The notes under the pieces were generated by a model, which was given only the letters and a program-made list of their open reading frames with translations, was not told where the DNA came from and did no database searches. A stretch of 21,947 nucleotides of DNA from JAKAWQ01 sp035503055 (lineage in GTDB: Bacteria > Pseudomonadota > Alphaproteobacteria > Acetobacterales > Acetobacteraceae): NCBI GenBank assembly GCA_035503055.1, contig DATJTV010000280.1, forward strand, positions 1 through 21,947, in the 5' to 3' direction. The number at the start of each line of letters is the position of its first letter. The stretch's first letter is position 1. Position numbers and translations under genes: made by a program. Shown here piece by piece: positions 14,378 through 20,955 of this stretch.

Positions 14378-15103
14378 TCATTGCGGCTCGACGATCCGGG
14401 TGAACCGCCCCTCCCCGCGCATCACCTGGGCGAAGGCGCCCGGGGCATGGATGTTGAAGACGAGGATCGGCAGGCCGTTCTCGCGCGCGAGGCTCACCGC
14501 CGCCGCGTCCATCACGCTGAGGTCGCGCGAGAGCACGTCGAGATAGGAGAGCTCCTCGTAGCGCGCGGCCCCCGGCACCTTGCGCGGGTCCGCCGAATAG
14601 ACCCCGTCGACCTGCGTGCCCTTGAGCAGCGCGTCGCAGCCCATCTCGGCCGCGCGGAGCGCCGCGGCGGTGTCGGTGGTGAAGAAGGGATTGCCGGTCC
14701 CGGCGGCGAAGATCACCACCCGCCCCTTCTCCATATGCCGCTGCGCGCGGCGGCGGATATAGGGCTCGCAGACGCTCGCCATGGGGATCGCCGACTGCAC
14801 CCGGGTCGGCACGTCGCGGCTTTCCAGCGCGCTCTGCATGGCGAGCGCATTCATCACGGTGGCCAGCATGCCGATATAGTCCGCCTGGGCGCGATCCATG
14901 CCCTCGGCCGCCGCGGAGACGCCGCGGAAGATGTTGCCCCCGCCGATCACCATGCAGACCTGCACGCCGAGGGCCACGACGTCCTCGATATCGGCGGCGA
15001 TCGCCTGGACCGTGTCGGTGTCGAGGCCATAGTCGCGCCGCCCCATCAGGGCCTCGCCCGACACCTTCAAGAGGACACGCCTGTAGGCCGGCTGCGGCAG
15101 CAT
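14378..15103 (-). CDS. pyrH: Uridylate kinase (UMP kinase)
   Basis: PyrH phosphorylates UMP to UDP and is the bacterial hexameric amino-acid-kinase-fold enzyme, not related to eukaryotic UMP kinases. The 241-residue protein shows RVLLKVSGEALMG, the phosphate-binding VIGGGNIFRG, DYIGMLATVMNA, the GTGNPFFTTDTAAALRA segment and DGVYSADPRK, all typical. The ATG at 15103 agrees with the expected length. Gap to tsf is 69 bp and contains a 7-bp hairpin (15107-15135) right before the start. Confidence 0.97.
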   Translation of the reverse strand: MLPQPAYRRVLLKVSGEALMGRRDYGLDTDTVQAIAADIEDVVALGVQVCMVIGGGNIFRGVSAAAEGMDRAQADYIGMLATVMNALAMQSALESRDVPTRVQSAIPMASVCEPYIRRRAQRHMEKGRVVIFAAGTGNPFFTTDTAAALRAAEMGCDALLKGTQVDGVYSADPRKVPGAARYEELSYLDVLSRDLSVMDAAAVSLARENGLPILVFNIHAPGAFAQVMRGEGRFTRIVEPQ

Positions 15104-15106
15104 CGA

Positions 15107-15135
15107 AGGGGCTTCTCTCGTGGCGGCGAGCCCCT
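15107..15135 (-). promoter_or_regulatory. Hairpin just upstream of pyrH
   Basis: AGGGGCT (15107-15113) and AGCCCCT (15129-15135) form a 7-bp stem with a 15-nt loop in the tsf-pyrH gap, ending 3 nt before the pyrH ATG. The GAGAAG that might serve as ribosome site lies in the loop and base of the stem. It could temper pyrH translation relative to tsf or be a weak attenuator; no T-run follows. Confidence 0.3.
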
Positions 15136-15172
15136 CATAGGCCGGGGCATCCCGAGGAACAAGCCGGACCTC

Positions 15173-16051
15173 TCAGCCGCCCGGTGGGGCCGCCTTCCCC
15201 GCCCCCTCGCCGAGGGCGAAGCGGGCGAAGCCGAGGAGGCGCGCGCCCGCCTTCGTCAGGATCGCCGCGACCCGGCTCTCCCCGTCATGCACCCAGACCT
15301 GCTCGAGCAGGACGACCTCCTCGTAGTATTTCCGGATGCGGCCTTCGACCATGCGGGCGACGATCTCCTCGGGCTTGCCGGATGCGCGCGCCTGCTCGGC
15401 GAGGACCGAACGCTCGCGCTCGAGCGCGGCGGGATCGACACCCCCGATCTCGATCGCCTCGGGCCGGCTCGCGGCGATGTGCATGCCCATCTGGCGGCCA
15501 AGCTCGACGAGCGCCTCCGCCTCCGTCCCGACGCCCTCGAGCGCCACCAGGACGCCGATCCGGCCGAGGCCGGGGCGAAGGGCGGCGTGCATGTAGCTCG
15601 CCACCACCGGGGCGGAGAGGACGCGCGCGCGCCGGAGCGTCAGGTTCTCGCCGATCGTCGCCACCAGCCGGCTCAGCTCCTCGGACACCGTCCGGCCCAG
15701 GCCGGGCAAAGGTGCGGCGAGGATCGCCTCGACATCCTGCCCGAACTCGAGCGCCACGGCGGCGACGCCGGCCACGAAGTCCTGGAACGTCTGGTTGCGC
15801 GCGACGAAGTCGGTCTCGGCGTTGACCTCGACCATCGCCGCGCGGCCCGGACGGCTGGCGATCGCCACCAGCCCTTCGCTCGCCGCGCGCCCCGCCCGCT
15901 TGGCCGCGGCGGCCAGCCCTTTCTTGCGCAGCCAGTCGGTGGCCGCCTCGATATCGCCCGCGGTTTCGCTCAGCGCCCGCTTGCAATCCATCATCCCCGC
16001 GCCGGTCTTCTCGCGCAGCTCCCTGACCAGCGCCGCGGTGATCTCGGCCAT
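15173..16051 (-). CDS. tsf: Translation elongation factor Ts
   Basis: EF-Ts is the guanine-nucleotide exchange factor for EF-Tu. The 292-residue product begins MAEITAALVRELREKTGAGM, the conserved N-terminal UBA-like domain, with MDCKRAL following. The TDFVARNQTF motif that contacts EF-Tu is at about residues 81-90. Two core subdomains follow, the second with MGMHIAASRPEAI. The ATG at 16051 has GGAAGAGAG directly upstream. The gap to rpsB is 14 bp, the usual rpsB-tsf pair. Confidence 0.97.
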   Translation of the reverse strand: MAEITAALVRELREKTGAGMMDCKRALSETAGDIEAATDWLRKKGLAAAAKRAGRAASEGLVAIASRPGRAAMVEVNAETDFVARNQTFQDFVAGVAAVALEFGQDVEAILAAPLPGLGRTVSEELSRLVATIGENLTLRRARVLSAPVVASYMHAALRPGLGRIGVLVALEGVGTEAEALVELGRQMGMHIAASRPEAIEIGGVDPAALERERSVLAEQARASGKPEEIVARMVEGRIRKYYEEVVLLEQVWVHDGESRVAAILTKAGARLLGFARFALGEGAGKAAPPGG

Positions 16052-16065
16052 CTCTCTTCCCCCGA

Positions 16066-16848
16066 TCAGCCGGCGGCCGGCGCGGGCTCTGAAGCGGGCG
16101 CCGGCGCCGGCTCGGAGCGCAGCTCCTCGTCGGCGCCCGGGTCGCCCCCGCTCGCGGCGAGCTCGGCGCTGATCCCTTCCAGCACGGCACCCGCCACCAG
16201 CTCGCAATAGAGGTTGATCGCGCGGATCGCGTCGTCGTTCCCGGGGATCGGGTAGGTGACGCCGCGCGGGTCGGAGTTGCTGTCGAGCACCGCGACCACC
16301 GGGATATGCAGCTTCTCGGCCTCCTCGATCGCGAGCTTTTCCTTGTTCGTGTCGATGACGAAGAGGATGTCGGGCAGCCCGCCCATCTCCTTGATGCCGC
16401 CGAGCGCCCGCTCGAGCTTGTCGCGGTCGCGGGTGATCTCCAGGACCTCCTTCTTGGTGAGCCCGTGGGTGTCGCCGGAGAGCAGCTCCTCGATCTGGCG
16501 CAGCCGCTTGATGCTGCCGGTGATGGTCTTCCAGTTGGTGAGCGTGCCGCCGAGCCAGCGATGGTTGACGTAGTACTGGCCGCAACGCTTCGCGGCCTCG
16601 GCGACATATTCCCCCGCCGCGCGCTTGGTGCCGACGAACAGCACGCGCCCGCCGGCGGCGGTTACGTCGCGGATCGCGGCGAGCGCGCGCGCGAGCAGCG
16701 GCATCGTCTGCTCGAGGTCGATGATGTGGACCTGGTTGCGCACCCCGAAGAGGTACGGCTCCATGCGCGGATTCCACCGCCGCGTGTGGTGGCCGAAATG
16801 AACGCCCGCCTCGAGGAGCTGGCGCAGGGTAAATTCGGGCATCGCCAT
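16066..16848 (-). CDS. rpsB: 30S ribosomal protein S2
   Basis: S2 binds the head-body junction of the small subunit. The 260-residue product has the conserved LLEAGVHFGHHTRRWNPRM start, VLFVGTKRAA, VNHRWLGGTLTNWKTI, LPDILFVIDTNKE and YPIPGNDDAIRAI. A Pro/Ala/Glu-rich tail of about 25 residues extends it past the E. coli protein (241). The ATG at 16848 is taken, with AAAGG about 8 nt upstream; ATG 16842 is nearly as good. The frame stays open upstream without conservation. It is the first gene of the long minus-strand block, so its promoter in 16849-17276 may drive much of the block. Confidence 0.97.
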   Translation of the reverse strand: MAMPEFTLRQLLEAGVHFGHHTRRWNPRMEPYLFGVRNQVHIIDLEQTMPLLARALAAIRDVTAAGGRVLFVGTKRAAGEYVAEAAKRCGQYYVNHRWLGGTLTNWKTITGSIKRLRQIEELLSGDTHGLTKKEVLEITRDRDKLERALGGIKEMGGLPDILFVIDTNKEKLAIEEAEKLHIPVVAVLDSNSDPRGVTYPIPGNDDAIRAINLYCELVAGAVLEGISAELAASGGDPGADEELRSEPAPAPASEPAPAAG

Positions 16849-17003
16849 CGGCGTGGCCTTTCCTTCCGTCCGGTTGAGCCTCCGCGGGACCTCGCTCGTC
16901 GCACCGGACCCGGCCAAGCGGAATGACGAATGGCCGGGAAAGGCGCCCCGCGTGTGAATTACCGGCGGCACGCTCAAGCGAGCGGGGCCTGGCCGGCGGC
17001 AGC

Positions 17004-17032
17004 GATATGGCGCAATCGTCCCGGGCTTGCAA
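17004..17032 (-). promoter_or_regulatory. rpsB: Candidate rpsB promoter
   Basis: On the minus strand TTGCAA (17032-17027) and CATATC (17009-17004) are 17 bp apart. That would start transcription near 16997 and give an rpsB leader of about 150 nt. Both boxes are only partial consensus matches (4 and 3 of 6). Long leaders are common for rpsB, where S2 controls its own mRNA in E. coli; I see no clear equivalent of that structure. Confidence 0.3.
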
Positions 17033-17058
17033 CCCTGGAAGCGGTCCGTCTTGCCACG

Positions 17059-17083
17059 GCTTCTGCCTCAGAAGCGGGCAGAA
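17059..17083. repeat. Two overlapping, mutually exclusive inverted repeats
   Basis: GCTTCTG-CCT-CAGAAGC (17059-17075) is a perfect 7-bp stem with a 3-nt loop. TTCTGCC (17061-17067) also pairs perfectly with GGCAGAA (17077-17083). The two stems share the same 5' arm and cannot form together. Confidence 0.6.
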
Positions 17084-17127
17084 CCAAATACTTCGCCCAA
17101 GGAACAGGCGGTAATTCGTTCTTCACG

Positions 17128-17140
17128 GCACGATCCGTGC
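17128..17140. promoter_or_regulatory. Inverted repeat, possible activator site upstream of glnB
   Basis: GCACG-ATC-CGTGC is a perfect 5-bp dyad about 40-50 bp upstream of the predicted sigma-54 start. NtrC sites have GCAC/GTGC half-sites, but normally separated by 7 bp; here the gap is 5 bp. So it may be a diverged NtrC site or another regulator's operator. Confidence 0.3.
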
Positions 17141-17164
17141 ATCGCCGGAGCGCCATTGCCATTC

Positions 17165-17180
17165 TGGCACGGCACGTGCA
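17165..17180 (+). promoter_or_regulatory. Sigma-54 (-24/-12) promoter of glnB-glnA
   Basis: TGGCAC-GGCAC-GTGCA matches the RpoN consensus TGGCAC-N5-TTGCA with one mismatch, and the essential GG (17166-17167) and GC (17178-17179) are separated by exactly 10 bp. It lies about 97 bp ahead of the glnB ATG and points toward it. NtrC-activated sigma-54 promoters in front of glnB-glnA are established in Azospirillum, Rhodospirillum and rhizobia, so nitrogen limitation probably induces this operon. Confidence 0.8.
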
Positions 17181-17238
17181 AGCCTTCGGAGCGGCCCTCG
17201 TCAGGCGCATGGACGGGTCGCGGCGGTTCGGATGCAAA

Positions 17239-17276
17239 AGGAGGGTGCTCCGGCCTGGCCGGACGCGAGCGTGCCA
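17239..17276 (+). promoter_or_regulatory. glnB: Distant Shine-Dalgarno with intervening hairpin before glnB
   Basis: A perfect AGGAGG (17239-17244) lies 32 nt before the PII start codon, too far for normal initiation, and the bases next to the ATG have no good site. Between them GCTC-CGGCC-T-GGCCG-GACGC-GAGC (17247-17270) can form a stem in which GCTCCGGCC pairs with GGCCG...GAGC, with a bulge. Folding it would leave gt plus gtgcca, about 8 nt, between AGGAGG and ATG. This suggests a hairpin-bridged ribosome site; the fold is drawn by eye. Confidence 0.45.
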
Positions 17277-17615
17277 ATGAAAAAGATCGAGGCCGTGATC
17301 AAGCCGTTCAAGCTCGATGAGGTGAAGGAGGCGTTGCACGAAGTCGGATTGCAGGGAATAACCGTGGTCGAAGCGAAAGGGTTCGGGCGCCAGAAGGGCC
17401 ACACCGAGCTTTATCGTGGCGCAGAATACGTCGTGGATTTCCTGCCGAAAGCGAAACTCGAGGTCGTGTGCGACGACGCGATGGCCGAGCGGGCGATCGA
17501 GGCCATCATGACCGCCGCGCGCACCGGACGGATTGGCGACGGCAAAATCTTCGTCAGCAACATAGAGGAGGTCATTCGCATCCGCACGGGTGAACGGGGC
17601 GAGGACGCGATCTGA
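17277..17615 (+). CDS. glnB: Nitrogen regulatory protein PII
   Basis: PII is the trimeric sensor of 2-oxoglutarate and ATP/ADP that controls GlnE (adenylylation of glutamine synthetase), NtrB and other targets. The 112-residue product starts MKKIEAVIKPFKLDEVKEAL and has the T-loop with the uridylylation site Tyr51 (ELYRGAEYVVDFLPK) and the C-loop TGRIGDGKIFV. Length is exactly that of the family. ATG 17277 is preferred over an in-frame ATG at 17232, which would add 15 unconserved residues and has no ribosome site. It lies 110 bp before glnA, the usual alphaproteobacterial pair, behind a sigma-54-type promoter. Confidence 0.97.
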   Translation: MKKIEAVIKPFKLDEVKEALHEVGLQGITVVEAKGFGRQKGHTELYRGAEYVVDFLPKAKLEVVCDDAMAERAIEAIMTAARTGRIGDGKIFVSNIEEVIRIRTGERGEDAI

Positions 17616-17683
17616 GCACCGAACGATCCCCTCCGCCGATGTCCGGCGCGCGGGGCCAGCACCACCGACGACCCTAGGCAAAC

Positions 17684-17713
17684 GTGGCCAAAGCAAGCAT
17701 GGCCAAAGCAAAC
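17684..17713. repeat. 15-bp tandem duplication at the glnA start
   Basis: GTGGCCAAAGCAAGC (17684-17698) is followed at once by ATGGCCAAAGCAAAC (17699-17713), 13 of 15 identical, and a looser third echo (ATGGCGAAGCG, 17726). The copies bring several in-frame start codons, which makes the true glnA start uncertain. Confidence 0.7.
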
Positions 17714-17725
17714 ATGGAGAAGGGA

Positions 17726-19159
17726 ATGGCGAAGCGACCCAGCCCGCCCGGCGGCGGCGTGAGCAAGGTCATGGACATGATGAAGGAACACGCGGCCGAG
17801 TTCGTGGACCTTCGGTTCACCGACCCGCGCGGCAAGTGGCAGCACACCGCGCAGGCCGCCGCGACCATCGACGAGGATGCCTTCAAGGACGGAATCATGT
17901 TCGACGGCTCCTCGATCGCCGGGTGGAAGGCGATCAACGAGAGCGACATGATCCTCATGCCGGATCCGGACACGGCCTGCATGGATCCGTTCTCGGCCAA
18001 GCCGTCGCTCATTCTCTTCTGCGACATCCTCGAGCCGTCCACCGGCCAGCCCTACGGCCGCGATCCCCGCTCCACCGCCAAGAAGGCGGAGGCGTATCTC
18101 ACCTCCACCGGCATCGGCGACACCGCCTTCTTCGGCCCCGAGGCCGAATTCTTCGTCTTCGATTCGGCGCGCTACGGAACCGGCGGCAACTACGGCATGT
18201 TCCAGCTCGACAGCACCGAGGGCCCGCAGGCATCGACGAAGGAATATCCGGAGGGCAACACGGGCCACCGGCCGGCGATCAAGGGCGGCTATTTCCCCGT
18301 CCCGCCCGTCGATTCCGACAGCGATCTGCGCGCCGAGATGCTCTCCACCATGGGCGAGATGGGCGTTGCGATCGAGAAGCACCATCACGAGGTCGCGCAG
18401 AGCCAGCACGAGCTCGGCATCAAGTTCAGCCCGCTCGTCAAGATGGCGGATGCGATGCAGATCTACAAATACTGCATCCACAACGTCGCCAACAGCTACG
18501 GCAAGACCGCGACCTTCATGCCGAAGCCGATCTACGGCGACAACGGCTCCGGCATGCACTGCCACCAGTCGATCTGGAAGTCGGGCAAGCCGCTCTTCGC
18601 CGGCAACGGCTATGCCGATCTTTCGGAGATGGCGCTCTACTATATCGGCGGCATCATCAAGCACGCGAAAGCGCTCAACGCCTTCACCAACCCGACCACG
18701 AACAGCTACAAGCGGCTGATCCCGGGCTTCGAGGCGCCGGTCCTGCTCGCCTACTCCGCGCGCAACCGCTCCGCCTCCTGCCGCATTCCCTACGCCACCA
18801 GCCCCAAGGGCAAGCGCGTCGAGGTGCGCTTCCCGGACGCCGCGGCGAATCCCTATCTCGCCTTCGCCGCGATGCTGATGGCCGGGCTCGACGGGATCCG
18901 CAACAAGATCCATCCCGGCGACCCGATGGACAAGGATCTCTACGACCTTCCGCCCGAGGAACTGAAGGGCATTCCGACGGTCTGCGGCAGCTTGCGCGAA
19001 GCGCTCGGCGCGCTCGAGGCCGACTACGACTTCCTGCTCGCCGGCGATGTTTTCAGCGCCGATCAGGTCGAAAGCTACATCGCGCTGCGCTGGACCGAGG
19101 TCTATCGCTTCGAGCACACGCCGCACCCGGTCGAGTTCGAGATGTATTACTCGGTTTGA
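17726..19159 (+). CDS. glnA: Glutamine synthetase type I
   Basis: GlnA condenses glutamate and ammonia to glutamine with ATP; it is a dodecamer in the cytosol and the main ammonium-assimilating enzyme under nitrogen limitation. The 477-residue product has VDLRFTDPRGKWQH, the latch DGSSIAGWKAINESDM, the metal-binding FGPEAEFFVFD, GMHCHQSIW, the ATP-site NPTTNSYKRLIPGFEAP and RSASCRIP. The adenylylation Tyr is at about residue 406 in KDLYDLPPEE, so it is the GSI-beta, GlnE-regulated kind. ATG 17726 is chosen for GGAGAAGGGA just upstream; in-frame GTG 17684, ATG 17699 and ATG 17714 would add up to 14 Ala/Lys/Met-rich residues. It follows glnB and is followed by a strong hairpin. Confidence 0.97.
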   Translation: MAKRPSPPGGGVSKVMDMMKEHAAEFVDLRFTDPRGKWQHTAQAAATIDEDAFKDGIMFDGSSIAGWKAINESDMILMPDPDTACMDPFSAKPSLILFCDILEPSTGQPYGRDPRSTAKKAEAYLTSTGIGDTAFFGPEAEFFVFDSARYGTGGNYGMFQLDSTEGPQASTKEYPEGNTGHRPAIKGGYFPVPPVDSDSDLRAEMLSTMGEMGVAIEKHHHEVAQSQHELGIKFSPLVKMADAMQIYKYCIHNVANSYGKTATFMPKPIYGDNGSGMHCHQSIWKSGKPLFAGNGYADLSEMALYYIGGIIKHAKALNAFTNPTTNSYKRLIPGFEAPVLLAYSARNRSASCRIPYATSPKGKRVEVRFPDAAANPYLAFAAMLMAGLDGIRNKIHPGDPMDKDLYDLPPEELKGIPTVCGSLREALGALEADYDFLLAGDVFSADQVESYIALRWTEVYRFEHTPHPVEFEMYYSV

Positions 19160-19180
19160 GGGCGGGTCCGTCTGAAGGTG

Positions 19181-19198
19181 GGGGGGCTCCGGCCCCCC
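19181..19198. terminator. GC-rich hairpin downstream of glnA
   Basis: GGGGGGC-TCCG-GCCCCCC is a perfect 7-bp GC stem with a 4-nt loop, 21 bp past the glnA stop. Outer GGCGGG/CCCGCC (19161-19166, 19202-19207) could lengthen it. It stands between the convergent glnA and phosphodiesterase genes and may stop transcription from both sides. No T-run follows in either direction, so efficiency is uncertain. Confidence 0.6.
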
Positions 19199-19220
19199 TG
19201 CCCCGCCTACTTCAGGTTGC

Positions 19221-20051
19221 CTATTGGGGGTTGCCCGGATATTCCGCTGACAGAACGAACGGGAACGGCCCCGGATAGGTCTCGACATACGCAGTATGCG
19301 AAACGATCTCGCCGGTTCCGTTGACCTGGTGCACCTGGAACGCGGGCGGCTCCAGCACCAGCGCCGAAGGACCCTCGGGGTCGAGGTCGAGCACCACCTG
19401 GTGCGCGACCGAGGGGGAGATGCTGGCGATCGCGTGGCCGACGCTGGTCGTCACCGGCCGGTGCACGTGGCCGCAGAGGATGCGCCGCACCTGGGGATGG
19501 CGCGCGATGATCGCGGCAAAGGCGACGGCGTCCTCGAGCTTGATCCGGTCCATGTGGGCGATGCCGCAATCGAAGGGCGGATGGTGCATGACGACGATGG
19601 TCGGCTTCGCTCCCTCCGCCGCCAGCGTCCGATCGAGCCATGCGAGCTGCCCCGCATCGAGCCTCCCGTAGGCGCCGCCGGGAACCAGCGTATCGAGCAT
19701 CACCAGGCGCACCGGATGGGTCTCGACCGCGTATTGCACGAACGCGGGGTCTGACGTGATCCCCGGTAGGTGGCCGAGGACGGCGCGGAAATTCTCGCGC
19801 CGGTCGTGATTGCCGGGGACCGCGTAGATCGGGCAGTCGAGATATCGCCCGAGCAGCCCCGCCAGCACCTCGTATTCCGCGATGAGACCGTTCTCGGCGA
19901 GATCGCCCGAGAGGATCACCGCATCCGGCGCCGGCCGCATCCGGCTCACCATCCGGAGCGCCCGCTCGACGAGGGTGTTGGTCTCGACCACCCGATTGGC
20001 CGCCACGCCCACCGGGCAGACGTGCAGGTCGGTCAATTGGACAAGCAGCAT
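19221..20051 (-). CDS. Metallophosphodiesterase, GpdQ/CpdA (class III cyclic-nucleotide phosphodiesterase) family
   Basis: A 276-residue calcineurin-fold enzyme with all five metal motifs: Asp8 and His10 (LTDLH), Asp50 (SGD), Asn81-His82 (PGNHD), His156 (VMHHPP) and His195/His197 (CGHVH). These positions are almost identical to those of Enterobacter GpdQ, a glycerophosphodiesterase, and the C-terminal AHQVVLDL and AFQVHQV segments also resemble it. Substrate could be glycerophosphodiesters or 3',5'-cAMP; sequence alone does not decide. No signal peptide, so cytosolic. The ATG at 20051 has GGAG about 6 nt upstream. It converges with glnA and is divergent from the next gene; no operon partner is visible. 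Confidence 0.92.
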   Translation of the reverse strand: MLLVQLTDLHVCPVGVAANRVVETNTLVERALRMVSRMRPAPDAVILSGDLAENGLIAEYEVLAGLLGRYLDCPIYAVPGNHDRRENFRAVLGHLPGITSDPAFVQYAVETHPVRLVMLDTLVPGGAYGRLDAGQLAWLDRTLAAEGAKPTIVVMHHPPFDCGIAHMDRIKLEDAVAFAAIIARHPQVRRILCGHVHRPVTTSVGHAIASISPSVAHQVVLDLDPEGPSALVLEPPAFQVHQVNGTGEIVSHTAYVETYPGPFPFVLSAEYPGNPQ

Positions 20052-20229
20052 CCATCGCTCCTGTATGCGGATCGAAAAACGGGGAGACCTGCGTCACGTT
20101 CCCTTCGGGCGCGGCGGTGCTATCGCCCAGACCATAGGGGCTCGCAAGCCGGGCCGGGGGAGCGGCGCGATCACGAGCACGTTCCTCCCGGATTCCGCCG
20201 GAAGCCGGACCGTGCTAGCCTGACCGCCG

Positions 20230-20904
20230 ATGGGTGCCCAGCTCTCCCTCCCGCGCGCGGCTCTGGCGCTCTCGCTCCTCCTCGCACTTTCCTTCGCTGC
20301 CCCGGCGCAGAACGCCCCATGCTGCGGACCGATCACGCCCGGCGGCGAGCGCCTCGCCACGCTGCTCGATCGTTCCGGGGTCGAGCATCTCTGGCTGCCG
20401 CACTTCCACATCGAGTGGCTGACCGGCGAGCCGGACCCGTCTCGTCCCGGCTGGTCGCCGACCGCGACGCATTGCAGCGCCTACGCCGCCGCGATGGCCG
20501 ACCGCATGGGCGTCTATCTCCTCCGCCCGCCCGAGCACGGCCAGGACCTGCTCGCCAACGCGCAGCTCCGCTGGCTCGCGGGGCAAGGAGAAGCGAAGGG
20601 GTGGCGCGAGGTCGATGCGAAGGAAGCGCAAACCCTCGCCAACCAGGGATTTCTCGTACTCGCCGCCTACGAGAATCCCGATCCTCGCCGGCCGGGCCAC
20701 ATCGCCGTCATCCGCCCGAGCGAGAAGTCCCTCGCCGCCCTCGCGGCGGACGGACCCGAGGACGCACAGGCCGGCGCGCACAACGCCCTCAGCATGCCCG
20801 TAGCCGAGAGCTTCGCCGGTCACCGCGGCGCCTGGGAACCGGATGGGGCCGGCGGGGTCCGCTTCTTCGCCCATCCGGTCGATTGGGCGAAGGTCCCGTT
20901 CTGA
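20230..20904 (+). CDS. Secreted protein with possible CHAP/NlpC-type Cys-His catalytic pair
   Basis: I do not recognise a named family. The 224-residue product has a clear signal peptide (about 1-26, ALALSLLLALSFAAPAQ), so it is periplasmic or exported. In the mature part Cys82 opens a helix (THCSAYAAAMADRMGV) and His157 lies in a strand (RRPGHIAVIRP). A Cys at a helix start followed by a His in a Gly-His-hydrophobic strand is the layout of papain-like CHAP/NlpC-P60 amidases, with Asn185 or Gln180 as possible third residue. Peptidoglycan or peptide cleavage is thus a guess. A CysCys pair follows the signal peptide at 31-32. The start ATG has no Shine-Dalgarno and a TAGCCT lies 9 bp upstream, so the message may be nearly leaderless. 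Confidence 0.75.
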   Translation: MGAQLSLPRAALALSLLLALSFAAPAQNAPCCGPITPGGERLATLLDRSGVEHLWLPHFHIEWLTGEPDPSRPGWSPTATHCSAYAAAMADRMGVYLLRPPEHGQDLLANAQLRWLAGQGEAKGWREVDAKEAQTLANQGFLVLAAYENPDPRRPGHIAVIRPSEKSLAALAADGPEDAQAGAHNALSMPVAESFAGHRGAWEPDGAGGVRFFAHPVDWAKVPF

Positions 20905-20955
20905 CGCCCCACTCTTTTCTTGCTGCGGCTGCACAATGACCGGCATGATGGCGCG

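Larger units (their letters stand above)
16849..17164. other. Divergent intergenic region: rpsB leader and glnB upstream control region
   Basis: No convincing gene lies here. On the minus strand it must hold the promoter and leader of rpsB; on the plus strand the upstream part of the glnB promoter. Visible items are TTGCAA/CATATC (17032-17004), an overlapping pair of inverted repeats (17059-17083) and an inverted repeat GCACG-ATC-CGTGC (17128-17140). The frames in this stretch have no conserved protein character. Confidence 0.6.

Noticed and set aside
17411..19288. 625-residue open frame on the minus strand opposite glnB and glnA
   Set aside because: Composition is that of an antisense shadow, and glutamine synthetase and PII motifs are unmistakable on the plus strand.
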